A stretch of 64,000 nt of DNA from Pseudomonas viridiflava (GCF_900573885.1 NZ_UPSE01000453.1:124001-188000); one strand, 5' to 3'. Shown: positions 15,786-27,796, numbered from the stretch's first letter. Made by a program: numbers and translations. The notes: a model not told the origin generated them from the letters alone.

Positions 15786-16978
15786 GCCATTTCGCCACCG
15801 TACAACGTGTGCCCGGCGACCCGATTCTTGGGCTGATCGACGCGTACCGCAGCGACAGCAACCCGCACAAAATCGACCTTGGCGTGGGCGTGTACAAAGA
15901 CTCCCACGGCAACACGCCGATTCTGCCCTCGGTGAAAATTGCCGAGCGCCACCTGGTTGATAGCGAAACCACCAAGAGCTACATCGGCGGCCATGGCGAC
16001 CCGCTGTTCACTCAGCACATGGCGCGCCTGGTGCTCGGTGCCGACTCGCCGTTGCTTGCCGGCAACCGTGCCGGTGCCACGCAAACCCCGGGCGGCACCG
16101 GCGCGTTGCGTCTGGCCGGCGACTTTATTCGCCACTGTCTGCCCGGGCGCAGCATCTGGCTAAGCGATCCGACGTGGCCGATTCACGAAACGCTGTTCGC
16201 CGCGGCTGGGTTGGAGGTGAAGCACTACCCCTATGTCGATGCCGGTAATCGCCTGGCCTTCGACGCCATGCTCGCCGCCCTGCAGCAAATTCCACACGGC
16301 GATTTGGTGCTGCTGCACGCCTGCTGCCACAACCCCAGCGGCTTCGATCTGGATCAGGCGCAATGGCGTCAGGTGCTGGAGGTAGTGCGTGCGCGCGAAC
16401 TGCTGCCCCTGATCGACTTCGCCTACCAGGGTTTCGCCGAAGGCCTGGAAGCGGACGCCTGGGCCGTGCGCCTGTTCGCGGCGGAATTGCCGGAAATGCT
16501 GATCACCAGTTCGTGCTCGAAAAACTTCGGCCTGTACCGCGAACGCACTGGCGCGCTGGTGGTGGTGAGCGCCACCCCGGATTCACTCACCGACGTGCGC
16601 AGCCAGTTGGCGGCCATGGCGCGCAGCTTGTGGTCCACCCCGCCCGCCCATGGCGCGGCGGTGGTGGCGCAGATTCTGGCGGATGAGGGTTTGCGCCTGA
16701 CCTGGCAGGCGGAAGTCGAGGCCATGCGCGTGCGCATTGCCGAGCTGCGTCAGGGTTTGCTGGCGGCCTTGCAGCCGTATGGGCTGACCGAACGTTTCGC
16801 CCATATCGGCAGACAGCGCGGGATGTTTTCGTACACCGGGTTGAGTGCCGAGCAGGTAAGAAGACTGCGCGATGAGCACAGCGTGTACATGGTGAGCTCG
16901 GGGCGGGCGAATGTGGCGGGGATGGATGAGCAGCGCCTGGATTATCTGGCGGCGGCGATTGCCAAGGTGAGTGGTTGA
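15782..16978 (+). CDS. phhC: Aromatic amino-acid aminotransferase
   Basis: Class I PLP aminotransferase that converts tyrosine to 4-hydroxyphenylpyruvate, linking PhhA to HppD. 398 residues from a GTG start at 15782 that overlaps the phhB stop (GTGA); the frame continues upstream inside phhB but no other start fits. Family features: [24 protein letters not shown], the aspartate and tyrosine of IDFAYQGF and the PLP lysine Lys247 in [15 protein letters not shown]. It is followed by a convergent inverted repeat element that probably ends the transcript. Confidence 0.94.
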   Translation: MSHFATVQRVPGDPILGLIDAYRSDSNPHKIDLGVGVYKDSHGNTPILPSVKIAERHLVDSETTKSYIGGHGDPLFTQHMARLVLGADSPLLAGNRAGATQTPGGTGALRLAGDFIRHCLPGRSIWLSDPTWPIHETLFAAAGLEVKHYPYVDAGNRLAFDAMLAALQQIPHGDLVLLHACCHNPSGFDLDQAQWRQVLEVVRARELLPLIDFAYQGFAEGLEADAWAVRLFAAELPEMLITSSCSKNFGLYRERTGALVVVSATPDSLTDVRSQLAAMARSLWSTPPAHGAAVVAQILADEGLRLTWQAEVEAMRVRIAELRQGLLAALQPYGLTERFAHIGRQRGMFSYTGLSAEQVRRLRDEHSVYMVSSGRANVAGMDEQRLDYLAAAIAKVSG

Positions 16979-17002
16979 GCGCACCGGCTGCGACGATTAA
17001 AA

Positions 17003-17117
17003 GCCCCTCACCCTAACCCTCTCCCATAAATGGGAGAGGGGACTGAAATGAGCAAGCACGACCACCGCAGTTTGGCTCCCCTCTCCCGCTCGCGGGAGAG
17101 GGGGCTGGGGGTGAGGG
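17003..17117. repeat. Interspersed CTCACCC...GGGTGAG inverted repeat (copy 2)
   Basis: A 115-bp element with outer arms CCCTCACCCTAACCCTCTCCC and GAGGGGGCTGGGGGTGAGGG and two inner palindromes (CTCCCATAAATGGGAG and CTCCCGCTCGCGGGAG). It lies between the convergent phhC and arfB, so it may terminate both. Confidence 0.87.
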
Positions 17118-17132
17118 CAAGGCTCACGTCGG

Positions 17133-17546
17133 TTAAAACTCCACCTTCCCCCTCCCCGCCTTGATCGCCCCCCGCTGACTCTTGCCCTCCAACCGCCGCT
17201 TCTTCGAGCCCAACGTCGGCTTGGTCGGCCGGCGTTTTTTCTCGACTTTGCTGGCGGCCAGAATCAGCTCTTTCAGGCGTTCAAGCGCATCGGCGCGGTT
17301 CTGTTCCTGGGTTCGGTATTGCTGCGCTTTGATCACCACCACGCCATCGCTGGTGATGCGACTGTCGCGCCATTGCAGCAGCCGCTCTTTGTAGAACGGC
17401 GGCAGCGACGAGGCGTTGATGTCGAAGCGCAGGTGCATGGCGCTGGAGACCTTATTCACGTTCTGCCCACCGGCGCCCTGGGCGCGAATGGCGCTCAGCT
17501 CAATCTCGGCGTCGGGTAGGTGCACGTTGTTGGAAATCTCCAGCAT
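17133..17546 (-). CDS. arfB: Alternative ribosome-rescue factor ArfB (YaeJ)
   Basis: Codon-independent peptidyl-tRNA hydrolase that frees ribosomes stalled on truncated mRNA. 137 residues with the catalytic GGQ in [13 protein letters not shown] (Gln about 28) and the basic C-terminal tail [20 protein letters not shown] that enters the empty mRNA channel. The release-factor-type domain without a codon-reading domain and the basic tail separate it from RF1/RF2. It lies 31 nt after the permease gene and could be co-transcribed with it. Confidence 0.95.
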   Translation of the reverse strand: MLEISNNVHLPDAEIELSAIRAQGAGGQNVNKVSSAMHLRFDINASSLPPFYKERLLQWRDSRITSDGVVVIKAQQYRTQEQNRADALERLKELILAASKVEKKRRPTKPTLGSKKRRLEGKSQRGAIKAGRGKVEF

Positions 17547-17577
17547 TGGTCGTTCGCTCTTTTGCTTTTTGCAGGGG

Positions 17578-18987
17578 TCAGTCTGTGGCGACTTGCAGCG
17601 CGGCAGTGCGTGCCCGCGACAGCTTCATTCGATAGCACGCCCACATGATGACCAGCCACACCGGAATCGCGTACACCGACACCTGAATGCCCGGAATCAG
17701 CAGCATCACGCCGAGAATGAACAGCACGAACGCCAGGCACAGGTAATTGCCGTAGGGGAACAGCAAGGCGCGGAAGGCGGTGCGTACGCCGGTTTGTTCC
17801 ATGCGTTGGCGGAATTTCAGGTGCGAGTAGCTGATCATCGCCCAGTTGATCACCAGCGCAGCCACCACCAGCGACATCAGCAGTTCCAAGGCGTTTTGCG
17901 GCACCACATAGTTCACTACCACGGCCAGCACGGTGACCAGCGCCGAGAGCAGCAAGGCGTTTACCGGAACGCCGCGTTTATCGACTTTGGCGAATACTTT
18001 GGGCGCGTCGCCCTGCTCTGCCAGGCCCAGCAGCATGCGGCCGTTGCAGTAGGTGCCGCTGTTGTAGACCGACACTGCCGCCGTCAGCACCACGAAGTTG
18101 AGCAAATGCGCGGCGGTGTTGCTGCCCAGCAGGGAGAACACCTGCACGAACGGGCTGCCGCTGTAGGGGTCGCCGGCGCTGTTGATGTGTTCGAGCAACA
18201 GGTTCCAGGGCGTCAGGGACAACAACACGACCAGCGCGCCGACGTAGAAAATCAGGATGCGGTAGATCACCTGATTGATCGCCTTGGGAATCACGGTCTT
18301 CGGCTGGTCGGCCTCGGCTGCGGTGAAGCCGAGCATTTCCAGGCCGCCAAAGGAAAACATGATAAAGGCCATGGCCATGACCAGCCCGCTGATGCCGTTG
18401 GGAAAGAATCCGCCGTGGGCCCACAGGTTGCTGACCGTCGCCTGCTCGCCGCCAGCGCCGCTGACCAACAGGTAACAGCCCAGAGCGATCATGCCGACAA
18501 TGGCGACCACCTTGATCATGGCGAACCAGAATTCCGCCTCGCCAAAGAGTTTTACGTTGGCCAGATTGATGGCGTTCACCAGCACAAAAAACGCGGCCGC
18601 CGACACCCAGGTTGGAATTTCCGGCCACCAGTAGTGAATGTATTTACCGACCGCGGTGAGCTCGGACATGCCCACCAGAATGTACAGAACCCAGCAGTTC
18701 CAGCCAGACAGAAAGCCGGCGAAACCGCCCCAGTATTTGTGTGCGAAGTGACTGAACGAACCGGCTACCGGCTCTTCAACGATCATTTCGCCGAGCTGGC
18801 GCATGATCAGAAAGGCGATAAAACCGCAGAGCGCGTAGCCCAGAATCATCGACGGCCCGGCGCTTTTCAGCACCCCGGCCGAGCCCAGGAACAGACCGGT
18901 GCCGATGGCGCCACCGAGGGCGATCAATTGGATGTGGCGATTTTTCAGGCCGCGTTTGAGCTGGCCGGAGGAAGGACTGTCATGCAT
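17578..18987 (-). CDS. Aromatic amino-acid permease (AroP/PheP type, APC superfamily)
   Basis: Inner-membrane proton-coupled amino-acid transporter, 469 residues with about 12 hydrophobic segments. The first segment carries the amino-acid permease signature [19 protein letters not shown], followed by [21 protein letters not shown] and an [16 protein letters not shown] segment. The latter two are typical of AroP/PheP/ProY relatives. The neighbourhood (phh genes on one side, homogentisate genes on the other) favours phenylalanine/tyrosine as substrate; proline or another amino acid is possible from sequence alone. Confidence 0.87.
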   Translation of the reverse strand: MHDSPSSGQLKRGLKNRHIQLIALGGAIGTGLFLGSAGVLKSAGPSMILGYALCGFIAFLIMRQLGEMIVEEPVAGSFSHFAHKYWGGFAGFLSGWNCWVLYILVGMSELTAVGKYIHYWWPEIPTWVSAAAFFVLVNAINLANVKLFGEAEFWFAMIKVVAIVGMIALGCYLLVSGAGGEQATVSNLWAHGGFFPNGISGLVMAMAFIMFSFGGLEMLGFTAAEADQPKTVIPKAINQVIYRILIFYVGALVVLLSLTPWNLLLEHINSAGDPYSGSPFVQVFSLLGSNTAAHLLNFVVLTAAVSVYNSGTYCNGRMLLGLAEQGDAPKVFAKVDKRGVPVNALLLSALVTVLAVVVNYVVPQNALELLMSLVVAALVINWAMISYSHLKFRQRMEQTGVRTAFRALLFPYGNYLCLAFVLFILGVMLLIPGIQVSVYAIPVWLVIMWACYRMKLSRARTAALQVATD

Positions 18988-19104
18988 GTAACGTCACCTA
19001 CTTGTTTTTATCTGTGACGGGATCGGACCCGCCGCGCTTGTGGCACAGCGGAATTCAGCAAGGCGGACGCGCGGCCTTGGTGTGGTCGGCGCGCCCCTTT
19101 ACAC

Positions 19105-19755
19105 CTACAACAGCGGGGGAGCGTCGGGCTGGACTTCCGGTGCGGCGTTTATAAACGCCTCAAGGGAATTGCAGCGCTCGACCACAGCGAGAATGCGTGG
19201 GTACGCATGGAGGTCACAGTTAAAACGGCGGGCATTGTACACCTGCGGCACCAGGCAAACCTCCAGCAAACCCGGCCGCTCGCCCATCGACAGTTCGCTC
19301 GGCATTCGCTGCAGGTTCTGTTCAATCGCCGACAAGCCGCTCTCAACCCAGTGCCGGTACCACGCGTCCTTCGCTGCGGCCTCCACGCCCAGTGTGCCGC
19401 TCAGGTATTGCAACACCCGCAGATTGTTCAACGGGTGAATATCGCAGGCGATGTATAGCGCCACGCTGCGAATTTGCGCACGCAGGCTTGGGTCGCGAGG
19501 CAGCAACGCCGGTTGCGGATAGCACTCTTCGAGGTATTCAAGAATGGCCATGGACTGCGCGACGCGCGTGTCGCCATCCACCAGCAGCGGCAACAACCCT
19601 TGCGGGTTCAGCGCCTTGTAGTCGGCGCTGTGCTGCTGGCCGCCGTCCTTCACCAGATGCACCGGCACCGACCGGTACGCCAGGCCTTTGAGGTTCAGCG
19701 CGATGCGTACCCGGTACGCCGCACTGGAGCGCCAGTAGTCATAAAGCGTCAGCAT
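19105..19755 (-). CDS. maiA: Maleylacetoacetate isomerase
   Basis: Glutathione-dependent cis-trans isomerase (zeta-class GST) converting maleylacetoacetate to fumarylacetoacetate. The 216-residue protein has the signature SSAAYRVRIALNLKGL near residue 10 with the catalytic Ser pair, then NPQGLLPLLVDGD and AILEYLEECYPQPALLP. It lies 3 nt after fahA, the last gene of hppD-hmgA-fahA-maiA. Confidence 0.94.
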   Translation of the reverse strand: MLTLYDYWRSSAAYRVRIALNLKGLAYRSVPVHLVKDGGQQHSADYKALNPQGLLPLLVDGDTRVAQSMAILEYLEECYPQPALLPRDPSLRAQIRSVALYIACDIHPLNNLRVLQYLSGTLGVEAAAKDAWYRHWVESGLSAIEQNLQRMPSELSMGERPGLLEVCLVPQVYNARRFNCDLHAYPRILAVVERCNSLEAFINAAPEVQPDAPPLL

Positions 19756-19758
19756 GGC

Positions 19759-20742
19759 TCAGCCCCGGTACTCGGTGACCACCTGATCGATGGCGCCGAA
19801 AATGCTCTGCCCCGCCGCGTCGAACATCTCGATGCGCACCCGGTCACCAAAGCGCAGGAACGGGGTTTTCGCCTCGCCGTGCTCGACGATTTCAAGCATG
19901 CGTTTCTCTGCCAGGCAACTGGAGCCGGCGCTGCGGTCGTAATTCGACACGGTGCCCGACCCGACAATGCTGCCCGCGCCCAGCGCACGGGTTTTCGCCG
20001 CGTGAGCCAGCAGCGTCGGGAAGTTGAAGGTCATGTCGGTGCCGGCGTCGGGCTGGCCGAACAGCTCGCCGTTGATATGCGAAGTGAGCGGGCGATGCAC
20101 CTTGCCGTCGCGCCAGCTTTCGCCAAGCTCGTCCGGGGTAATGGCCACTGGGGAAAAGCTCGACGACGGTTTGCTTTGGTAAAAGCCGAAGCCCTTGGCC
20201 AGTTCGCCGGGAATCAGGTTACGCAGCGACACATCGTTGACCAGCATCAGCAACTGGATATGCCCGCTCGCCTGCGCCGCCGACACGCCCATGGGCACGT
20301 CGTCGGTGACCACGGCAATTTCTGCCTCCAGGTCGATGCCCCAGGCTTCGTCCGCCATCAGAATCGGGCTGTGGGGCGCGATAAAGGTGTCGGCGCCGCC
20401 TTGGTACATCAGCGGGTCGTGCCAGAAGCTTTCCGGCATTTCGGCGCCACGGGCTTTGCGCACCAGCTCCACGTGATTGACGTAGGCGCTGCCGTCGGCC
20501 CAATGATAAGCACGGGGCAACGGGCTGGCGCAGGCGCTTTGGTCGAAGGCAAAGGCCTCGCCTTCCAGGCCGTCGTTCAGGCGCTGGTAGACCGCTTCCA
20601 GTTTCGGGCGAGTGGTGGTCCAGTTGTCGAGGGCGGCTTGCAGGGTGGCTGCAATGCCGGGGACTTTGACGGCGCGGATCAGGTCGCGGGAAACGACGAC
20701 GAGTTGGCCGTCACGGCCGGTGTTCAGGGATGCGAGTTTCAT
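19759..20742 (-). CDS. fahA: Fumarylacetoacetate hydrolase family protein (short form)
   Basis: Last step of tyrosine breakdown: fumarylacetoacetate to fumarate and acetoacetate. 327 residues. The FAH fold is shown by metal ligands in WGIDLEAEIAVV and by LMLVNDVSLRNLIPGE, GSGTVSNYDR and FLRFGDRVRIEMFD. It is about 100 residues shorter than the well-known Pseudomonas FahA (about 430) and resembles the short form found in other gammaproteobacteria. The start was set at the ATG 20742 (MKLASLNTGRDG); the longer frame translates a repeat element. Its position between maiA and hmgA supports the function. Confidence 0.9.
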   Translation of the reverse strand: MKLASLNTGRDGQLVVVSRDLIRAVKVPGIAATLQAALDNWTTTRPKLEAVYQRLNDGLEGEAFAFDQSACASPLPRAYHWADGSAYVNHVELVRKARGAEMPESFWHDPLMYQGGADTFIAPHSPILMADEAWGIDLEAEIAVVTDDVPMGVSAAQASGHIQLLMLVNDVSLRNLIPGELAKGFGFYQSKPSSSFSPVAITPDELGESWRDGKVHRPLTSHINGELFGQPDAGTDMTFNFPTLLAHAAKTRALGAGSIVGSGTVSNYDRSAGSSCLAEKRMLEIVEHGEAKTPFLRFGDRVRIEMFDAAGQSIFGAIDQVVTEYRG

Positions 20743-20793
20743 AGAATTCTGATCTTCGAGTGTGTTGAGGTTGTGTGGGGGCGTGGGACCGCT

Positions 20794-20896
20794 GCCCTCT
20801 CCCCTAGCCCCTCTCCCGCGCGCGGGCGAGGGGAACTGAACGCGGTCGGCTGGTCTCCCCTCGCCCGCCTGCGGGAGAGGGGCCGGGGGAGAGGGC
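20794..20896. repeat. Interspersed inverted repeat inside the homogentisate operon (copy 3)
   Basis: A variant of the CTCACCC family: GCCCTCTCCCCTAGCCCCTC at one end, GGGAGAGGGGCCGGGGGAGA at the other and CTCCCGCGCGCGGGCGAG inside. It lies in the 170 nt hmgA-fahA gap, so the operon transcript would carry a large hairpin there. Confidence 0.8.
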
Positions 20897-20912
20897 CGGG
20901 GGCAAAACCGGT

Positions 20913-22049
20913 CTAACCCTTCCCCGGCGCCCGCCACGAATCCACATACGCGGCCACATCCACCGCCGCTGCGGCTTCGCCGATCTCCAGGCCGCGCCGG
21001 GTGTCGATCATTACCGCCACTTCCTCGACAAAGGTCGCCGGGCTTTCCTGGCTCTTTTTCAGGGCTTTAGGGTGTGGGCCGTGGGGGAAGCCGCAGGGGT
21101 GCAGCGTGACCATGCCGGCCTCGATGTTGTCGCGGCTGAAGAAGTTGCCACGGTGGTAGAACAGCACTTCGTCGTAGTCGTCGTTGTTGTGATAGAACGG
21201 CACTTTCAGCGCCCCCGGGTCGCTTTCGACAGGGCGCGGGGTGAAGGTGCAGACCACAAACCCATTGGCCACAAACGTGGTGTGCGCCGAGGGCGGCAGG
21301 TGGTAGCGGTGGCTCATCACCGGGCGGATATCACGCCAGTTGAGGCGCACCACCGTGTTGTCGCCGTGCCAGCCGACCACGTCCAGCGGGTTGTACGGGT
21401 AGGTGACGGTGCTGATCTGGTTGCGCCGCTTGATGCGGATTTGCCAGGTGTTTTCGTCTTGCTGGGCTTTGAACGCGTCATCCAGATGCGGGTGATCGAG
21501 CACGGCAGGGTCGAAGATGGCGTGCGGGCCCAGCAGACCTTTGTCAGGTAGCTGGTAGGCGCCATCGGTGTTTTCGATCAGCAGCATAAACGTCGGCTCG
21601 CTGGCTTCGATGCGCCAGGCGGTGCCGCGTGGCACCACCAGGTAATCGCCGTCGCGGTACTGCAAGTGGCCGAAGTCACAGTAGAAATGGCCGCTGCCCT
21701 CGTGCACGAACAGCAGTTCATCGCCATCGCTGTTGCGCACCAGATGGCGCATGGCGCCGTTGCATTTCCACACCCGAATGCGCACGTCGCTGTTATGCAG
21801 CGCCAGCGGCGCGGCGAGCGGGCAATCGCTTTCGCTTGGCACCCGGTTCAGGTCGAATGCATGCGGGCGCAGCGGGCCTTGCCAGTCCACCCAGCCAGTT
21901 GGCGGGTGCTTGTGGTGCAGGTGCGCGGCAGGCCCGAAAAAGCCTTCGCGGCCCATCTCGCGTTCATAGGTGCCTTCGGGAAAGTCGCAGTGCGCTTGCC
22001 GTGAACACTCGCCTTCGCGCAGGGGAAACTGAATCCAGTTGCGGCTCAT
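20913..22049 (-). CDS. hmgA: Homogentisate 1,2-dioxygenase (short form)
   Basis: Iron-dependent ring cleavage of homogentisate to maleylacetoacetate. 378 residues, cupin fold, with VHEGSGHFYCDFG and YLVVPRGTAWRIE in the N-terminal half. The metal-site region has LFYHRGNFFSRDN and HPCGFPHGPHP in the C-terminal half. The classical Pseudomonas enzyme has about 430 residues; this one belongs to the shorter group. The order hppD-hmgA-fahA-maiA makes the role clear. Confidence 0.93.
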   Translation of the reverse strand: MSRNWIQFPLREGECSRQAHCDFPEGTYEREMGREGFFGPAAHLHHKHPPTGWVDWQGPLRPHAFDLNRVPSESDCPLAAPLALHNSDVRIRVWKCNGAMRHLVRNSDGDELLFVHEGSGHFYCDFGHLQYRDGDYLVVPRGTAWRIEASEPTFMLLIENTDGAYQLPDKGLLGPHAIFDPAVLDHPHLDDAFKAQQDENTWQIRIKRRNQISTVTYPYNPLDVVGWHGDNTVVRLNWRDIRPVMSHRYHLPPSAHTTFVANGFVVCTFTPRPVESDPGALKVPFYHNNDDYDEVLFYHRGNFFSRDNIEAGMVTLHPCGFPHGPHPKALKKSQESPATFVEEVAVMIDTRRGLEIGEAAAAVDVAAYVDSWRAPGKG

Positions 22050-22065
22050 GGTGCTGCTCCTGTGC

Positions 22066-23163
22066 TTAGTCCGCTGCGATCACGCCACGGCGAACCTGGT
22101 CTTCCTCAATGGACTCGAACAGCGCCTTGAAATTGCCTTCGCCAAAGCCTTGATTGCCTTTGCGCTGGATGATTTCAAAGAAGATCGGACCGATCACCGT
22201 GTTGGTGAAAATCTGCAGCAGGATGCCGTCATCGCCCGGCGCGCCGTCGATCAGCAGGTTCAGCTCTTGCAGCACGGCAGTCGGTTCGCCGTGCCCGGCC
22301 ACGCGGGTGTCGACCTTGGCGTAATAGGTGTCCGGCGTGGTCATGAAGTCCACACCATTGGCACGCAGCTGGCGCACGGTGGCGTAGATGTCGTCGCTGG
22401 CCAGGGCGATGTGTTGGATGCCTTCGCCGTGGTACTCGCGAATGAATTCTTCGATCTGCGATTTATCGTCGGCCGACTCGTTGATCGGGATGCGGATCTT
22501 GCCGCACGGCGCGGTCATGGCGCGCGACAGCAGACCGGTGAGTTTGCCTTCGATGTCGAAGTAGCGAATTTCGCGGAAGTTGGCGATGCGCTCGTAAAAG
22601 CCGGACCACACATCCATTTGCCCACGGTTGACGTTGTGGGTCAGGTGATCGATTTCCCGCAGCCCCACCGCGTTGTCGTTCGGGGTGCGGCCTTCGATGT
22701 ATTCGAAGTCGACGTCGTAAATGCTTTTGTCGCCGTAACGGTCAACCAGATACAGCAGCGAGCCGCCGATGCCTTCAACGCAGGGAATATTCAGCTCGCC
22801 GAAGTTGGCATGGCTGCCCACCAGTTTGGCGCCTTGCGACTGCACATACGCGGCGGCTTGCGCGGCGTTTTGTACCCGGAAGGCCATGGCGCAGGCGCTG
22901 GGGCCGTGCTTGAGGCCGAACTCGCGCACATGGCCGGTGGGGCTGCCGTTGAGCACGAAGTTGATGTCGTTCTGCTGGAACAGAAACACTTCCTTGGAAC
23001 GGTGCTTGGCGGTTTCGGTAAAGCCCATGGCCGTGAACAGCTCACGCAACTGCTGAATGCCTTCGGGGGTTGGCGCGGTGTATTCGACGAACTCGAAGCC
23101 GTCGGTGCCAATGGGGTTGTGGGTCTGGATTGGATCGGGTTTGAGAGCGTGCACGGCGTTCAT
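22066..23163 (-). CDS. hppD: 4-hydroxyphenylpyruvate dioxygenase
   Basis: Fe(II) dioxygenase converting 4-hydroxyphenylpyruvate to homogentisate. 365 residues, two VOC-type domains. Iron ligands are recognisable as the His in EIDHLTHNVNRG, the His in GIQHIALASDDIY and the Glu in IFFEIIQRKG; the C-terminal GFGEGNFKALFESIE is characteristic. An AGGAGG-like site (CAGGAGGCGCA on the minus strand) precedes the ATG. First gene of the homogentisate operon; 16 nt separate it from hmgA. Confidence 0.96.
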   Translation of the reverse strand: MNAVHALKPDPIQTHNPIGTDGFEFVEYTAPTPEGIQQLRELFTAMGFTETAKHRSKEVFLFQQNDINFVLNGSPTGHVREFGLKHGPSACAMAFRVQNAAQAAAYVQSQGAKLVGSHANFGELNIPCVEGIGGSLLYLVDRYGDKSIYDVDFEYIEGRTPNDNAVGLREIDHLTHNVNRGQMDVWSGFYERIANFREIRYFDIEGKLTGLLSRAMTAPCGKIRIPINESADDKSQIEEFIREYHGEGIQHIALASDDIYATVRQLRANGVDFMTTPDTYYAKVDTRVAGHGEPTAVLQELNLLIDGAPGDDGILLQIFTNTVIGPIFFEIIQRKGNQGFGEGNFKALFESIEEDQVRRGVIAAD

Positions 23164-23643
23164 TGCGCCTCCTGAATTGTTGTTATGGCGTGGGCCGGGG
23201 GTGGCCGGTGGGGTTCATAACAGCGCTTGCGGGGGGCGGGAACAAGATGGGTGGGGTTGGGGGTTTGGTGGGGTTTCGGGGTGGGGTGGCAAGGATTTGT
23301 TACGGGGGGAATTGGCCGGGTTTGGTGAGGCGGTGCTTTGCTCCGCTTTGGGGGCTTTCGTTTGGCCGGGTGGTTTCGCTCCCCTCACTAGCCTGGATTC
23401 CCGCCTGCGCGGGAATGACGGGTGATAGAGCTTAAATACAGTCTTAACCAAACCTCCGTCATCCCCGCGCAGGCGGGGATCCAGGCTTGCATGGCGAACC
23501 TAAACATCCGCCCCGCCTTGGCCTTCAACCGCGGAGTACTTGACCGCTTTTACCCCGCCTAAAGCGTAAAGAAAACCTGCCACCCCGGCCTGCTTTCGTT
23601 ACGTTCACCCTCGCATACCCCGTGCGTTGTCAGGCCGCGAAGG
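23164..23643. other. Non-coding region upstream of hppD
   Basis: 480 nt without a convincing gene. The first 230 nt are strongly G-biased on the plus strand (many GGGG runs). The middle holds the paired GTCATTCCCGC repeats and the rest is unremarkable. No clear TyrR-type box was found here, so control of hppD by PhhR is not visible. Confidence 0.6.
23391..23486. repeat. Inverted pair of GTCATTCCCGC-type repeats
   Basis: Arms 23391-23420 and 23457-23486 (GCCTGGATTCCCGCC... against ...GGCGGGGATCCAGGC) are complementary over about 30 bp with few mismatches. Same family as the pair at 5711-5797. Confidence 0.85.
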
Positions 23644-24966
23644 TCAAAAGCCCGCGATCTCCCGCAGCCGGTACCACGACATGCCAAGCGCCAACAGCGG
23701 CGTGCGCAGCAGTTTGCCGCCTGGGAATTTCATGTGCGGCACTTGGGCGAAAAGGTCGAAGCCGGTGCTGTTCTGACGACAGATGGCTTCAGCCAACAGC
23801 CGACCGGCCAGGTGCGTGGTGTTTACGCCATGCCCCGAGTAGGCCTGGGCGAAGTAAACGTTGGTTTCGCCACGCAGACGGCCGATTTGCGGCAAGCGGT
23901 TGGCGCCGATGCCGATGGTGCCGCCCCAGGCGAAGTCGATGCGGGTGTCGGCCAATTGCGGGAACACGCGGAGCATTTTCGGCCGCATATACGCAGCGAT
24001 ATCCTGAGGGTCGCGACCCGAGTAATGGCAAGCGCCGCCAAACAACAGACGGCGGTCGGCAGACAGGCGGAAATAGTCGAGCCCCACGCGCTGGTCGCAC
24101 AAGGCGCGGTTGCCCGGAATCAACTGCTCGGCCTGCGCTTCACTCAACGGCTCGGTGCCGATGATGTAGCTGCCAGCGGGCAAGACTTTGCCGCTCAGTT
24201 CCGGCACCAGCCCGGCCAAGTGAGCATTGCCGGCGAGCACCAGGGAATTGGCGCGCACTACGCCCGAGGCCGTGTGCACTTTTACTTTGGCGCCGTATTC
24301 GATGCGCTGCGCGGCGCTGTTTTCGAAAATGCGCACGCCCAGTTTGTGCGCCACCGCGGCTTCGCCAAGGGCCAGATTGAGCGGATGCAAATGGCCTGAG
24401 CCGCTGTCGATCATGCCGCCGACAAACACCTTGGAACCGACCACGCTGTCCATGTGGTCGGGCTCGACCAAGGTCAGCTCGTGGCTGTAGCCCATGCGCT
24501 CAAGCGCCTGCTTGTCTTCGATAAAACCCTGGTAGTGCTGTGGTGTGTTGGCGAGGTCGCAGTAACCCCAGCGCAGGTCGCACTCGATGCCGTATTTGGC
24601 GACCCGCTGGCGAACGATTTCCACGGCTTCCAGCCCCAGGCGTTCAAGGGTGGCAACGCCATCGGTGCCGATCTGGCTGGCGAATTTCGACAGGTCGTGG
24701 CCAACGCCACGAATCAGCTGGCCACCGTTGCGACCACTGGCGGCCCAGGCGATTTGCCTGGCTTCGAGCAGCACCACCGACAGGCCGCGCTCGGCCAGTT
24801 CAATGGCCGTGTTCAAGCCGCTGAAACCACCGCCAACAATGCACACATCGCAGTCCAGCGCGCCGTTGAGCACGGGGAAATCGATCTGTTTATTGCGCGT
24901 GGCGTGGTAGTAGGAAGCGGTGTGGGCCGTGGGCGCGGCGCCAGGATTAGGGGAGTTCAGCGTCAT
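23644..24966 (-). CDS. FAD-dependent oxidoreductase, gamma-glutamylpolyamine oxidase type
   Basis: DAO-family flavoenzyme of 440 residues. The N-terminal dinucleotide-binding motif CIVGGGFSGLNTAIELAERG is followed by the FAD contact LLEARQIAWAASGRNGGQ and, toward the end, TIGIGANRLPQIG and YFAQAYSGHGVNTTH. These match the PuuB/PauB family, which oxidises gamma-glutamylputrescine and similar conjugates to the aldehyde, releasing H2O2 and ammonia. The start was set at the ATG 24966 (MTLNSPNPGAAP); the frame continues through a repeat. The neighbouring gamma-glutamylpolyamine synthetase and polyamine-binding protein support the role; the exact amine is not determinable. Confidence 0.85.
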   Translation of the reverse strand: MTLNSPNPGAAPTAHTASYYHATRNKQIDFPVLNGALDCDVCIVGGGFSGLNTAIELAERGLSVVLLEARQIAWAASGRNGGQLIRGVGHDLSKFASQIGTDGVATLERLGLEAVEIVRQRVAKYGIECDLRWGYCDLANTPQHYQGFIEDKQALERMGYSHELTLVEPDHMDSVVGSKVFVGGMIDSGSGHLHPLNLALGEAAVAHKLGVRIFENSAAQRIEYGAKVKVHTASGVVRANSLVLAGNAHLAGLVPELSGKVLPAGSYIIGTEPLSEAQAEQLIPGNRALCDQRVGLDYFRLSADRRLLFGGACHYSGRDPQDIAAYMRPKMLRVFPQLADTRIDFAWGGTIGIGANRLPQIGRLRGETNVYFAQAYSGHGVNTTHLAGRLLAEAICRQNSTGFDLFAQVPHMKFPGGKLLRTPLLALGMSWYRLREIAGF

Positions 24967-24996
24967 ACAAAGACCCGGTATTGGTGTTTCCAGGAA

Positions 24997-25062
24997 TCGA
25001 GGCTGAAGCCTCTCCCACAGAAGGCGAGAAACCCTCTGTAGGACAGGCTTTAGCCTCGATGC
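24997..25062. repeat. REP-like inverted repeat between oxidase and binding protein genes
   Basis: Arms ATCGAGGCTGAAGCCTCTCC (from 24997) and GGCTTTAGCCTCGAT (ending about 25060) are complementary, with CCCACAG and CTGTAGG inside. A hairpin in the short gap between two co-directional genes. Confidence 0.7.
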
Positions 25063-25093
25063 TTTTAGTGCGCAGATGCAGCGGCGAGCGCTA

Positions 25094-27584
<2,491 letters not shown>

Positions 27585-27690
27585 AAACCCTCAGGGGAGT
27601 TGTGCTTGAAGGCGCCGATTCTGCGCGGGGCGCTCGCGGGGCATCTATCCAGTTTGCGCAACGGTGGTTGCCACTTTTTGGCGCATGTGA

Positions 27691-27736
27691 CGTTTAGTCG
27701 CTAAACGGCACACCTAAGCTCCGCGAACGGCTAAAC
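27691..27736. promoter_or_regulatory. Candidate operator between the synthetase gene and the AraC regulator
   Basis: A perfect palindrome CGTTTAG-TCG-CTAAACG (27691-27707) is followed by another CTAAAC at 27731-27736. The two CTAAAC half-sites are exactly 30 bp apart, about three helical turns, in the same orientation, as AraC-family proteins prefer. The site lies in the 212 nt divergent gap, 107 nt from the synthetase start and 60 nt from the regulator start. Confidence 0.6.
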
Positions 27737-27796
27737 AAACGCGGCGGCAAGCACGGCCATAATCGGGCGCATAACAATCTGAAGACGTGACCAGCG

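Noticed and set aside
17416-19017. 533-codon plus-strand frame over arfB and the permease
   Set aside because: Antisense of two clear genes; the sequence is His/Gln-rich without any family.
19031-19060. Sigma54 promoter (GGCAC...GC) near the permease and maiA
   Set aside because: The GG and GC elements are not at the required 10-base spacing.
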